Assembly (NCBI RefSeq): GCF_022698145.1
Contig: NZ_JALDAX010000001.1
Coordinates: 310,001 to 374,000 of the forward strand
Source of the DNA: Streptomyces spinosisporus
Lineage (GTDB): Bacteria; Actinomycetota; Actinomycetes; Streptomycetales; Streptomycetaceae
Length of the DNA: 64,000 nucleotides
Direction: 5' to 3'
Shown: positions 57,126 through 64,000 of the stretch, piece after piece
Numbering within the stretch: position 1 is the stretch's first letter
Layout: each line of letters begins with the position of its first letter
The notes under the pieces: model-generated
The model's database searches: none
What the model was told of the DNA's origin: nothing
Seen by the model: the letters and a program-made list of their open reading frames with translations, nothing else
Translations under genes and position numbers: made by a program

Positions 57126-58405
57126 TGCGCACCCGCATGATCTGCCTCCAGGTCCTCACCCTGCTGCTGGCCGGCTGCACCAGCGGAGGCAGCGGCGGCG
57201 CGCACGGCCGCATCACGCTCCGCTTCCAGTCCCTGGCCTGGCAGCAGGAGTCCGTCGAGGCCAACAAGGAGCTGGTCAAGGAGTGGAACGCGAGCCATCC
57301 GGACGTCAAGGTCGAGTATGTGCAGGGGAGTTGGGACAGCGTCCACGACCAGCTGCTCACCTCCTTCGAGGGCGGTGAGGCACCCGACATCATCCACGAC
57401 GCCTCCGACGACCTCGCGGACTTCGCCTACGGCGGCTATCTCGCCGACCTGACCGACCTGCTGCCCGCCCGCCTCAAGTCCGACATCCCGCAGCGGAGTT
57501 GGCGGACGGCGACCTTCGGCGACGGCATCTACGGCGTGCCCTTCCTCCAGGAGCCGAGGGTGCTCATCGCCAACTCCACCTGGCTGAAGAAGGCCGGCGT
57601 GCGCATCCCGACGCCCGAACACCCCTGGACCTGGCCGGAGTTCCGGCAGGTGACGAAGCGGCTGAGCGGCAAGGGCAAGTACGGCGTGGCCTGGCCGCTC
57701 AAAGAGCCCGTCTCCGCCACCCTCAACCTGTCCCTGTCGGCGGGCGGCGAGCTGTTCCACCGGGGCGCGGACGGCAAGGTGACGATCCGCTTCGCGGCGG
57801 CCGACCAGGTGGTGCCGCGCACGATCCACGACCAGGCGAACACCGATCACAGCGCCTCGCCCACCACCCTGGGCAGCGGCGGCTCCGACACCCTGCCCGG
57901 CTTCTTCGCCGGCAAGTACGCGATGGTCCCGCTCGGCTTCTCCTACCGTCAGCAGATCGCGCAGCAGGCACCCAAGGGCTTCCACTGGCAGGTGCTGCCC
58001 GCACCGGCCGGCGCCGACGGACTCACCCAGGGCGTCAGCCCGCAGACCCTGTCCGTCGCCGAGGACAGCCCGCACAAGAAGGAGGCGGCCGCGTTCGTCG
58101 ACTTCCTGCTGCGCCCGGAGAACATGGTGCGGCTCGCGCTGGGGGACTGGATGCTGCCGACCGGCACCCGGGCCCTCGACGACCCGGCCCTGCACACGGC
58201 CAAGGACGGCTGGGCGACCGGCACCGCCCTCGCCGCCCACCTCAGCTCAGCACCCGCGCAGTCCGTCCGCGGCTACCCCGAGTGGAAGGACAAGGTGGCG
58301 ACGCCCGCCTTCCAGGAGTACTACAGCGGAGACATCGACCTCGGAGAGCTGCGCAGCCGGCTGGAGAAGGACGGGAACCTGGTGCTGGCCCGCTACCAGC
58401 GCTGA
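57125..58405 (+). CDS. Sugar-binding lipoprotein of the ABC importer
   Basis: 426 aa. Lipoprotein signal with lipobox LAGC (Cys at ~19: LQVLTLLLAGC), so it is anchored outside the membrane. The body is a family 1 solute-binding protein: ITLRFQSLAWQQESVEANKELVKEWN, APDIIHDASDDLADFAYGG, YGVPFLQEPRVLIAN. The order permease-permease-binding protein is the reverse of most such operons. The substrate is unknown; no glycosidase or regulator adjoins to hint at it. Confidence 0.93.
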   Translation: MRTRMICLQVLTLLLAGCTSGGSGGAHGRITLRFQSLAWQQESVEANKELVKEWNASHPDVKVEYVQGSWDSVHDQLLTSFEGGEAPDIIHDASDDLADFAYGGYLADLTDLLPARLKSDIPQRSWRTATFGDGIYGVPFLQEPRVLIANSTWLKKAGVRIPTPEHPWTWPEFRQVTKRLSGKGKYGVAWPLKEPVSATLNLSLSAGGELFHRGADGKVTIRFAAADQVVPRTIHDQANTDHSASPTTLGSGGSDTLPGFFAGKYAMVPLGFSYRQQIAQQAPKGFHWQVLPAPAGADGLTQGVSPQTLSVAEDSPHKKEAAAFVDFLLRPENMVRLALGDWMLPTGTRALDDPALHTAKDGWATGTALAAHLSSAPAQSVRGYPEWKDKVATPAFQEYYSGDIDLGELRSRLEKDGNLVLARYQR

Positions 58406-58621
58406 GCAGCCGCCGGAAAACCCGTTGCCGGCCGACGGCCGCCCGCCTAGCGTTCCGTCCGTGGCAGCTTGCAACGCGATCACCGACACCGGTCTCGGCC
58501 GGGGCAGCACGCACTCCGTACGGATGCGTCGTGGCCCCGGTGCCCTGACCGGTACGGAGAGCCGCACCCGCTGATCCCTTCGCGGCGCGTGCCCCTTGGC
58601 GGCACGCCCCGCGTCTCGCGC

Positions 58622-58698
58622 ATGCTCGCTCGCTTCCTGTCTTCCGGCCAGGGCCTCGGCTGCCCTCTTACTTCTCCCGGAAGACAAGGACGCAGGCC
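58622..58698 (+). promoter_or_regulatory. Leader hairpin that may hide the erm ribosome site (attenuator candidate)
   Basis: TGTCTTCCGG (58638-58647) pairs perfectly with CCGGAAGACA (58677-58686), with an inner AGGGC/GCCCT stem. The right arm runs into AAGGA (58686-58690), the likely ribosome site for the erm ATG at 58699. Frames starting at ATG 58524 (16 codons) or ATG 58622 could be leader peptides, but neither has a clear ribosome site. Erm genes are commonly controlled this way. Confidence 0.55.
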
Positions 58699-59526
58699 AT
58701 GGCCCGCCCCAGCCCGACCTCCCGCGCGCGCTCGCAGAAGCACTCCGCGAAGCACTCCGCGAAGCCCTCCCCGAAGCTCTCGCAGAACTTCCTCGCCGAC
58801 CGCGCCGCCGCCGAACACCTCGCCCGGCTCGCCGTCCCGCACGGACACGAGGCCCCCCTGCTGCTCGAAGTCGGCGCCGGAAAAGGCGCGTTGACCGAGC
58901 GGCTCGCCCCCCGCTGCCGAGAGCTGCGGGCGTACGAGATCGACCGCCGACTGCTGCCCGCACTGCGCGCCCGCTTCGCGGACACGCCCCATGTCACCGT
59001 CATCGGCGGCGACTTCCTGCACGCCGACCCGCCCTGCGCGCCGTTCGCCGTCGCCGGGAACGTGCCGTTCCACCGCACCAGCGCGATCGTCGACTGGTGT
59101 CTGCGGGCCCCCGCACTCACCGAGGCCACCCTCCTCACCCAGCTCGAATACGCCCGCAAGCGCACCGGCGACTACGGGAGCTGGACCCTGGTCACGGTCC
59201 TCAGCTGGCCGCGCCACGAGTGGCGGCTGGTCGGCCGGGTCGACCGAAGCCGCTTCCGGCCCGTGCCGCGCGTCGACGCCGGAGTCGTACGCATCGAGCG
59301 GCGCAGTACCCCACTGCTCGACCGCGCGGCCCACGCCGGCTGGCGGCACCTCGTCGAGCTCGGCTTCTCCGGCGTCGGCGGCTCGCTGCACGCCTCGCTG
59401 CGGCGCGCGTACCCGAGGCGCCGGGTGGACGCCGCGTTCCGGGCGGCGGGACTGGACCCGGGCGCCCTGGTCGGTCAGGTGTCGCCGGAGCGCTGGCTGC
59501 GGCTGTACGACGTGCTGGGCGGGTGA
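58699..59526 (+). CDS. lrm: Erm-type 23S rRNA adenine N6-methyltransferase (MLS resistance)
   Basis: 275 aa. Rossmann methyltransferase of the Erm/KsgA family: [23 protein letters not shown]-binding [17 protein letters not shown], acidic GGDFLHAD, and catalytic NVPF (in [17 protein letters not shown]), which replaces the NIPY of KsgA as in ErmE-type enzymes. It methylates A2058 and protects ribosomes against macrolides, lincosamides and streptogramin B. It is followed by a macrolide glycosyltransferase, as in the lrm-mgt pair of S. lividans; the symbol is assigned by that parallel. The N-terminus has four 12-bp tandem codons sets ([16 protein letters not shown]). Confidence 0.93.
   Translation: MARPSPTSRARSQKHSAKHSAKPSPKLSQNFLADRAAAEHLARLAVPHGHEAPLLLEVGAGKGALTERLAPRCRELRAYEIDRRLLPALRARFADTPHVTVIGGDFLHADPPCAPFAVAGNVPFHRTSAIVDWCLRAPALTEATLLTQLEYARKRTGDYGSWTLVTVLSWPRHEWRLVGRVDRSRFRPVPRVDAGVVRIERRSTPLLDRAAHAGWRHLVELGFSGVGGSLHASLRRAYPRRRVDAAFRAAGLDPGALVGQVSPERWLRLYDVLGG
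58738..58785. repeat. 12-bp tandem repeat at the erm N-terminus
   Basis: Units at 58738, 58750, 58762 and 58774; the first two are identical and the others diverged. They encode K[HPL]S[APQ] repeats ahead of the conserved QNFL motif. Confidence 0.85.
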
Positions 59527-59553
59527 GCCGGTGACGTATGCGACGTATTGCAG

Positions 59554-59583
59554 TTGCACGAGACGTATCGTCTCGCCTACGGT
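59554..59583 (+). promoter_or_regulatory. Promoter with operator for a leaderless mgt transcript
   Basis: TTGCAC (59554-59559) and TACGGT (59578-59583) are separated by 18 bp and placed 7 bp before the mgt ATG, with no ribosome site. A 17-bp perfect inverted repeat CGAGACG-TAT-CGTCTCG (59559-59575) fills the spacer, as for a TetR-type operator. GACGTAT also recurs as direct repeats from 59533. Confidence 0.6.
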
Positions 59584-59590
59584 CGATCAC

Positions 59591-60811
59591 ATGACCAGCC
59601 GAGCCCCCACCACCCGCCCCGCCCACATCGCGATGTTCTCCGTCGCCGCCCATGGGCACGTCAACCCCAGCCTGGAGGTGATCCGCGAGCTCGTCGCGCG
59701 GGGACACCGTGTCACGTACGCGATCCCGCCCGCCTTCGCCGAGAAGGTCGCCGCGACCGGCGCCGAGCCGAAGCCGTGGAACTCCACCCTCCCCGGCCCC
59801 GACGCCGCCCCGGACGCCTGGGGCAGCGAACTGCTCGACCACGTCGAGCTGTTCCTGAACGACGCGATCCAGGCCCTGCCGCAGCTCATCGAGGCGTACG
59901 AGGGGGACGAGCCGGATCTCGTGCTGCACGACATCACGTCGTACCCGGCCCGGGTCCTCGCCCACCGCTGGGGTGTGCCCGCCATCTCGCTGTCGCCCAA
60001 CCTCGTCGCCTGGAAGGGGTACGAGGAGGAGGTCGCCGAGCCGATGTGGGCGGAGCCGAAGAGCACCCCGCGCGGACAGGCGTACTACGCCCGCTTCCAG
60101 GGCTGGCTGGAGGAGAACGGCATCGCCCTGCACCCGGACCCCTTCGCCGGCCGGCCCGACCGCTCGCTCGTCCTGATCCCGAGCGCGCTGCAGCCGAACG
60201 CCGACCGGGTCGACGAGAGCGTGTACACCTTCGTCGGCGCCTGCCAGGGCGACCGCTCCGCGGAGGGCGACTGGCAGCGTCCGGAGGGTGCCGAGAAGGT
60301 CGTGCTCGTCTCCCTGGGGTCGGCCTTCACCAAGCAGCCGGTGTTCTACCGCGCGTGCGTGGAGGCCTTCGCCGGTCTGCCGGGCTGGCATCTCGTGCTC
60401 CAGATCGGCCGGCATGTGGACCCCGGCGAGCTGGGTGACCTGCCGGACAACGTCGAAGTGCGGTCCTGGGTGCCGCAGTTGGCGATCCTCCGGCAGGCCG
60501 ACCTGTTCGTCACGCACGCGGGTGCGGGCGGCAGCCAGGAGGGGCTGGGCACGGCCACGCCGATGATCGCCGTACCGCAGGCCGTGGACCAGTTCGGCAA
60601 CGCGGACATGCTGGTGGGTCTCGGCGTCGCACGCCGCATCGACACGGAGGAGGCGAGCGCCGAGGCCCTGCGGGAAGCCGCCCTCGCGCTCGTCGGCGAT
60701 CCCCAGGTGGCCCGCAGGCTCGAGGACATCCGGGCCGAGATGGCCCGGGAAGGGGGCACACCGCGGGCGGCCGACCTCATCGAGGCCGAACTGCCCGAGC
60801 GCCGGGCATGA
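59591..60811 (+). CDS. mgt: Macrolide glycosyltransferase (OleD/Mgt type)
   Basis: 406 aa GT1-family enzyme. Catalytic His in [15 protein letters not shown] near the N-terminus, and the UDP-sugar signature [18 protein letters not shown] followed by [14 protein letters not shown], closely resembling OleD and S. lividans Mgt. It inactivates macrolides by adding glucose to the 2'-OH of desosamine, acting in the cytoplasm. It sits 64 bp after erm but has its own probable promoter. A perfect terminator follows 4 bp after the stop. Confidence 0.94.
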   Translation: MTSRAPTTRPAHIAMFSVAAHGHVNPSLEVIRELVARGHRVTYAIPPAFAEKVAATGAEPKPWNSTLPGPDAAPDAWGSELLDHVELFLNDAIQALPQLIEAYEGDEPDLVLHDITSYPARVLAHRWGVPAISLSPNLVAWKGYEEEVAEPMWAEPKSTPRGQAYYARFQGWLEENGIALHPDPFAGRPDRSLVLIPSALQPNADRVDESVYTFVGACQGDRSAEGDWQRPEGAEKVVLVSLGSAFTKQPVFYRACVEAFAGLPGWHLVLQIGRHVDPGELGDLPDNVEVRSWVPQLAILRQADLFVTHAGAGGSQEGLGTATPMIAVPQAVDQFGNADMLVGLGVARRIDTEEASAEALREAALALVGDPQVARRLEDIRAEMAREGGTPRAADLIEAELPERRA

Positions 60812-60814
60812 GAG

Positions 60815-60853
60815 AGGGCCCGTTGGCTCCCCGGCAGCCAACGGGCCCTTATT
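60815..60853 (+). terminator. Strong intrinsic terminator after mgt
   Basis: A 14-bp perfect stem (60815-60828 with 60836-60849, AGGGCCCGTTGGCT and its complement) and a 7-nt loop, followed by TATT. It also faces the 3' end of the convergent MMPL gene. Confidence 0.9.
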
Positions 60854-60856
60854 CCA

Positions 60857-60909
60857 AGCGGGTTCAGCGGGTATAGCGGGTTGAGCGGTTCAGCGAGTTC
60901 ATCGGGTTC
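60857..60909. repeat. 9-bp tandem repeat (6 copies) over the MMPL stop
   Basis: Degenerate units of AGCGGGTTC start at 60857, 60866, 60875, 60884 (8 bp), 60892 and 60901. The last unit contains the stop codon of the MMPL gene (60908-60910). Confidence 0.75.
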
Positions 60910-63169
60910 ACACCCTCACCGGCTCCCCCTCGTCGTCCCGCGCCCCGGGCGCGGCCACGGCGTCCGCGGCCTCGTCGTGCGTCAGGTCCGGCAGCCGGTT
61001 CAGCCACTTCGGCAGATACCAGTTGCGCTCGCCGAGCAGCGCCATCACCGCGGGGAGCAGCACGCCCCGGATGATCGTCGCGTCGATCAGCACCGCGGCC
61101 GCGAGGCCCACGCCCATCTGCTTCATGGACTGCATGGACAGCGTGCCGAAGATGGCGAACACGGCGACCATGATGACCGCGGCGCTGGTGACCACACCGG
61201 CCGTGGTGACCACACCGTGCTGGATCGCGTCCCGCGTCGAACGGCCGCGCAGCCGCGCCTCGCGGATCCGCGAGACCACGAACACGTGGTAGTCCATGCT
61301 CAGTCCGAACAGGATCACGAACAGGAACAGCGGCAGCCAGGTGATGATCGCGCCGACGCCCTCCGCGCCCACCAGGGACGCGCCCCAGCCGTGCTGGAAG
61401 ACGGCGACGAGGATGCCGTAGGCGGCGCCCACCGACAGCAGGTTGAGCAGGATCGAGGTGATCGCGACGGTCAGCGAGCGGAACGACAGCAGCATCAGCG
61501 CGAAGGCGAAGACCACGACGAACGCGAAGACCGGGATCACGGCTCCGGCGAGCTGGTCGTTGAAGTCCTTCGAGCCGGCGACCTGTCCGGTGATCGGCGC
61601 CTGCAGGCCGTCCACCTTGCCCAGCGTCGCGGGCCGCACCTCGTCGCGCAGCTTGTCCAGGCTGGCGCCCGCCTTGTCCAGGTCGGAGCCGCCGACCAGC
61701 GGGACGTAGACGTAGGCGACGTTCTGCGCATCGTGCAGCTTGATCTCGACCGGGCCGCGCGAGGCGCCCGAACTGATCGCCCGCTCCTTGAAGTCGGCGA
61801 GCGCGGACTTCACCTCGGGGGCGTTGATGTCCTTGGCCTTGACGACGACCTCGGCCGGCTCGGAGCCGCCCGGGAAGGCGTCGTTGACGCGGTTGTACGT
61901 CTGCACGATCGGAAGGGAGTTGCCGAACTCCTGGTCCAGCGTGAGGTTCTGGGTCTTCATGCCGATCGCGGGAGCCGCGACGGCCAGCAGCGCGCCCACC
62001 GCCACCAGGACGGAGACCAGCGGCCTAGCGAGGACACCGCGCAGGACGGCGGTCCAGAACCGGCTCTCCCCGCCCGTGCGGGCGGCCCGGCGCTCCATCG
62101 CCTTGCGCAGGAAGGGGATCCTGCCCTTCTCGACCCGCTCGCCGAGCAGCGAGAGCAGCGCGGGCAGTACGGTCACCGAGCCGACCATGGCGACCGCGAC
62201 GACCATCAGCGAGGCCAGACCCATCGCCTCGAACTCGGCGAGCCCGGTGAAGAGCATGCCCGCCATCGCCACGCACACCGTGACACCGGAGACGATGATC
62301 GCGCGGCCACTGGTGGCGGCGGCGACCCGCAGAGCCGTCTGCGCGTCACGTCCGGCGGCCCGCTCCTCGCGCTCCCGGCGCAGATAGAACAGGCAGTAGT
62401 CGACGCCGACGGCCAGACCGACCAGCAGCATCACGGAGTTGGCGGTGTCGCTCATCGGCATCACATGGCTGACGACGCCCATCAGGCCCATCGTGGCCAT
62501 GATCGCGGTGATCGCCAGAGCCACCGGCAGCAGGGCCGCGACCAGCGCGCCGAAGGCGATCAGCAGAATGCCGAGGGCCACGGGCACCGCGGAGAGCTCG
62601 GCCTTCTGGAAGTCGTCCCCGAAGGCGTCGTCGAACGTCTTCATCATGCTGGCGCCGCCGATCTCCTCGATCCGCAGCGTCTCGTGGTCCTTCTGCACCC
62701 CGTCGACGGCCTTGAGCACGGGCTCCACCCGCTCGCCCGCGGTGTCGGAGTCGCCGCGCATGTCGAACTGGACCAGCGCGCTGCGCCCGTCCTTGGAGAT
62801 CGTCTGCGTGGTGTACGGCGACTGCACGTCCGTGACCCTGCCGGTCGCGTCGACGGCCTTCACGACCGCGGCGACGGCCGCCCTGAACTCGGGATCCGTG
62901 GCCTTGACGTTCCCGTCCCTGGCCTGGATCAGGACGCTCTCACTGGCCGGCTCCTCGATGCCCGCGTCCTCGACGATCTTGGCGGCGGTGTGGGTCTCGC
63001 CCTTGAGCTGGTCGCTGTCCTTGACGTCCACCCGGCCCGCCGCGGAGCCGAGCCCCATCGCCAGGACGACGAACAGCACCCAGATTCCGACGGCGGCCCA
63101 TCGGTGCCGGGCGCTCCAGCCGCCGGCCCGGGCGGCTATACCCCGCACCCGCGCATCTCCGTTCCCCAT
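60908..63169 (-). CDS. MMPL/RND-family membrane transporter
   Basis: 753 aa from the ATG at 63169 (GAGGGG ~10 bp upstream); the longer frame to 63214 adds an Arg-rich leader. Twelve TM helices in two halves, each with a large extracytoplasmic loop. Motifs: GLAVGVDYCLFYLRRERE and GLSMDYHVFVVSRIREA, the paired Asp-Tyr sites of MmpL proton relays. The family exports lipids, siderophores or drugs. It has no adjacent regulator inside the window, and ends convergent with mgt. Confidence 0.93.
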   Translation of the reverse strand: MGNGDARVRGIAARAGGWSARHRWAAVGIWVLFVVLAMGLGSAAGRVDVKDSDQLKGETHTAAKIVEDAGIEEPASESVLIQARDGNVKATDPEFRAAVAAVVKAVDATGRVTDVQSPYTTQTISKDGRSALVQFDMRGDSDTAGERVEPVLKAVDGVQKDHETLRIEEIGGASMMKTFDDAFGDDFQKAELSAVPVALGILLIAFGALVAALLPVALAITAIMATMGLMGVVSHVMPMSDTANSVMLLVGLAVGVDYCLFYLRREREERAAGRDAQTALRVAAATSGRAIIVSGVTVCVAMAGMLFTGLAEFEAMGLASLMVVAVAMVGSVTVLPALLSLLGERVEKGRIPFLRKAMERRAARTGGESRFWTAVLRGVLARPLVSVLVAVGALLAVAAPAIGMKTQNLTLDQEFGNSLPIVQTYNRVNDAFPGGSEPAEVVVKAKDINAPEVKSALADFKERAISSGASRGPVEIKLHDAQNVAYVYVPLVGGSDLDKAGASLDKLRDEVRPATLGKVDGLQAPITGQVAGSKDFNDQLAGAVIPVFAFVVVFAFALMLLSFRSLTVAITSILLNLLSVGAAYGILVAVFQHGWGASLVGAEGVGAIITWLPLFLFVILFGLSMDYHVFVVSRIREARLRGRSTRDAIQHGVVTTAGVVTSAAVIMVAVFAIFGTLSMQSMKQMGVGLAAAVLIDATIIRGVLLPAVMALLGERNWYLPKWLNRLPDLTHDEAADAVAAPGARDDEGEPVRV

Positions 63170-63564
63170 GACGGGCCTGCCCCCTCTTGCACGGTGACGG
63201 CCCCGTGCCGCCACCTTCCGCTTCGAAGGTATGGGCGCCGTAAGCGCATCTCGTCGTGCTGCCCGGTGAAGTGCCGGGGCGGGAACTCATCCCCTCGGAC
63301 CCGGCTGCCTCACCGCTGGGGAGGACCATGGTCCCTTACATCTATCCGGGCTACCCGACGGTAGTGATCAGGGTGACCGGCCCGTGTCCGGTCCGTCGGC
63401 ATCGCTCCTCTTTGTGATTACAGAACCTTGTTGAACAAGTCACAGCTGCGTGTAGGTGTTGCTCCGGGCCGGGTCGTTCGGCCAGAGTTTCGCGCAGTCC
63501 GCCGTGCGCGGACACGGCCGTCGTGCCCACCCCCACGGGGCACGACGGCCCTAGGGTGGGGCCC
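63170..63564. other. 395-bp intergenic region between divergent MMPL and DUF1697 genes
   Basis: No gene or RNA gene recognised. It must hold the MMPL promoter to the left and the DUF1697 promoter to the right. It contains a 13-bp dyad CTTGTT-G-AACAAG (63427-63439), a possible operator, and a perfect 13-bp hairpin at 63516-63550. It is locally AT-richer around 63410-63440 than the rest of the window. Confidence 0.6.
63516..63550 (+). promoter_or_regulatory. 13-bp perfect hairpin just upstream of the DUF1697 ribosome site
   Basis: GGCCGTCGTGCCC (63516-63528) pairs with GGGCACGACGGCC (63538-63550), loop 9 nt. It ends 3 bp before AGGGTGGGG, the ribosome site of the gene at 63565. No gene ends upstream on either strand, so it is not an ordinary terminator, and it has no T tract. 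Confidence 0.75.
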
Positions 63565-64000
63565 ATGACGACGACGTATGCGGCGCTGCTGCGCGCGGTG
63601 AACGTGGGCGGCCGCAAGCTCCCGATGGCCGAGCTGCGGCAGCTGATGACCGGTCTCGGATACGAGGGCGTCCGCACCCATCTGCAGAGCGGACAGGCCG
63701 TCTTCACCACCGGTCACGGCGACGAGGAGTCCCTGGCCGCCGAGCTCGCCGAGGCGATCGGGAAGCACTGCGGTTTCCCGGTCGACGTCATCGTGCGCGA
63801 CCACGCCTACCTCGCGGCGGTCGTGGAGGCCTGTCCGTTCCCGGCCGCCGAGCTGGAGGCCAGGCAGCTGCACGTCACCTACTTCTCCGCGCCCGTCGAC
63901 GCGGCGCGCTTCGCGGAGATCGACCGGGAGACGTATCTGCCGGAGGAGTTCCGGCTCGGACGGCGCGAGCTGTACCTCTACGTCCCCGACGGGCTCGGCC
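63565..64000 (+). CDS. DUF1697 family protein (partial, cut by window end)
   Basis: The first 145 codons are visible. The N-terminus TTYAALLRAVNVGGRKLPM, followed by ELRQLMTGLGYEGVRTHLQSGQAVF, is the DUF1697 signature. The family is small (~180 aa), cytoplasmic and of unknown function. AGGGTGGGG lies ~4 bp before the ATG. The 3' end lies outside the window. Confidence 0.92.
   Translation, partial: MTTTYAALLRAVNVGGRKLPMAELRQLMTGLGYEGVRTHLQSGQAVFTTGHGDEESLAAELAEAIGKHCGFPVDVIVRDHAYLAAVVEACPFPAAELEARQLHVTYFSAPVDAARFAEIDRETYLPEEFRLGRRELYLYVPDGLG

Noticed and set aside
58524..58574. 16-codon frame upstream of erm as a leader peptide
   Set aside because: No ribosome site and no known stalling motif, so it is mentioned only as a possibility.

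Overview
The window is high-GC actinobacterial DNA, almost certainly from a Streptomyces chromosome. The evidence is a full-length geosmin synthase, a Streptomyces subtilisin inhibitor, a SAV2148-type HEPN protein, an erm gene followed by a macrolide glycosyltransferase (the lrm-mgt arrangement known from S. lividans), heavy use of GTG/TTG starts and very rare TTA codons. I see no rRNA, tRNA, CRISPR array, transposase or integrase.

Region 1 (1-24.4 kb) is the most unusual part: a large locus built from two convergent gene strings that meet 6 bp apart at 5768/5775. The rightward string is a GAP1-like protein, then a vWA protein, a PP2C phosphatase and a Ser/Thr kinase with a C-terminal zinc ribbon, which is the layout of a TerY-P triad. 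The leftward string is a small unknown protein, a TPR protein, a CHAT-protease/TPR giant, a 104-aa protein resembling a degenerate J-domain, GrpE, an Hsp70 with a zinc ribbon in its interdomain linker, a second Hsp70-like protein with a TPR-like tail, a two-TM coiled-coil protein, a small one-TM protein with an Asp in its membrane helix, and a FN3-like protein with a Trp/Arg-rich tail. Many of these genes overlap by 4 bp. I read it as a dedicated chaperone, caspase-like protease and phospho-switch conflict or stress system. A TTA codon in the TPR gene suggests bldA (developmental) control.

Region 2 (24.6-36 kb) holds geosmin synthase, a CotA/phenoxazinone-synthase-type multicopper oxidase, a glutamine-amidotransferase-like protein divergent from a LysR regulator, a PDZ membrane protein, a LysE exporter, an aminopeptidase-P-like hydrolase, an APH-family kinase, and treZ.

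Region 3 (36-47 kb) holds an FHA protein, two paralogous M14 carboxypeptidases flanking a subtilisin inhibitor, a dihydrolipoamide dehydrogenase divergent from a LysR regulator, and treY and glgX. Together with treZ the last two give the complete glycogen-to-trehalose (TreX/Y/Z) route, but dispersed.

Region 4 (47-64 kb) holds a copper amine oxidase that appears split into two separately secreted proteins (N2/N3 domains and catalytic domain). It is followed by the SAV2148 HEPN protein, a DEDDh exonuclease, a YbaK-type deacylase, an EamA transporter with a divergent LysR, another APH-family kinase, a sugar ABC transporter without its own ATPase, the erm-mgt resistance pair with a leader hairpin and a strong terminator, an MMPL exporter, and the start of a DUF1697 gene.
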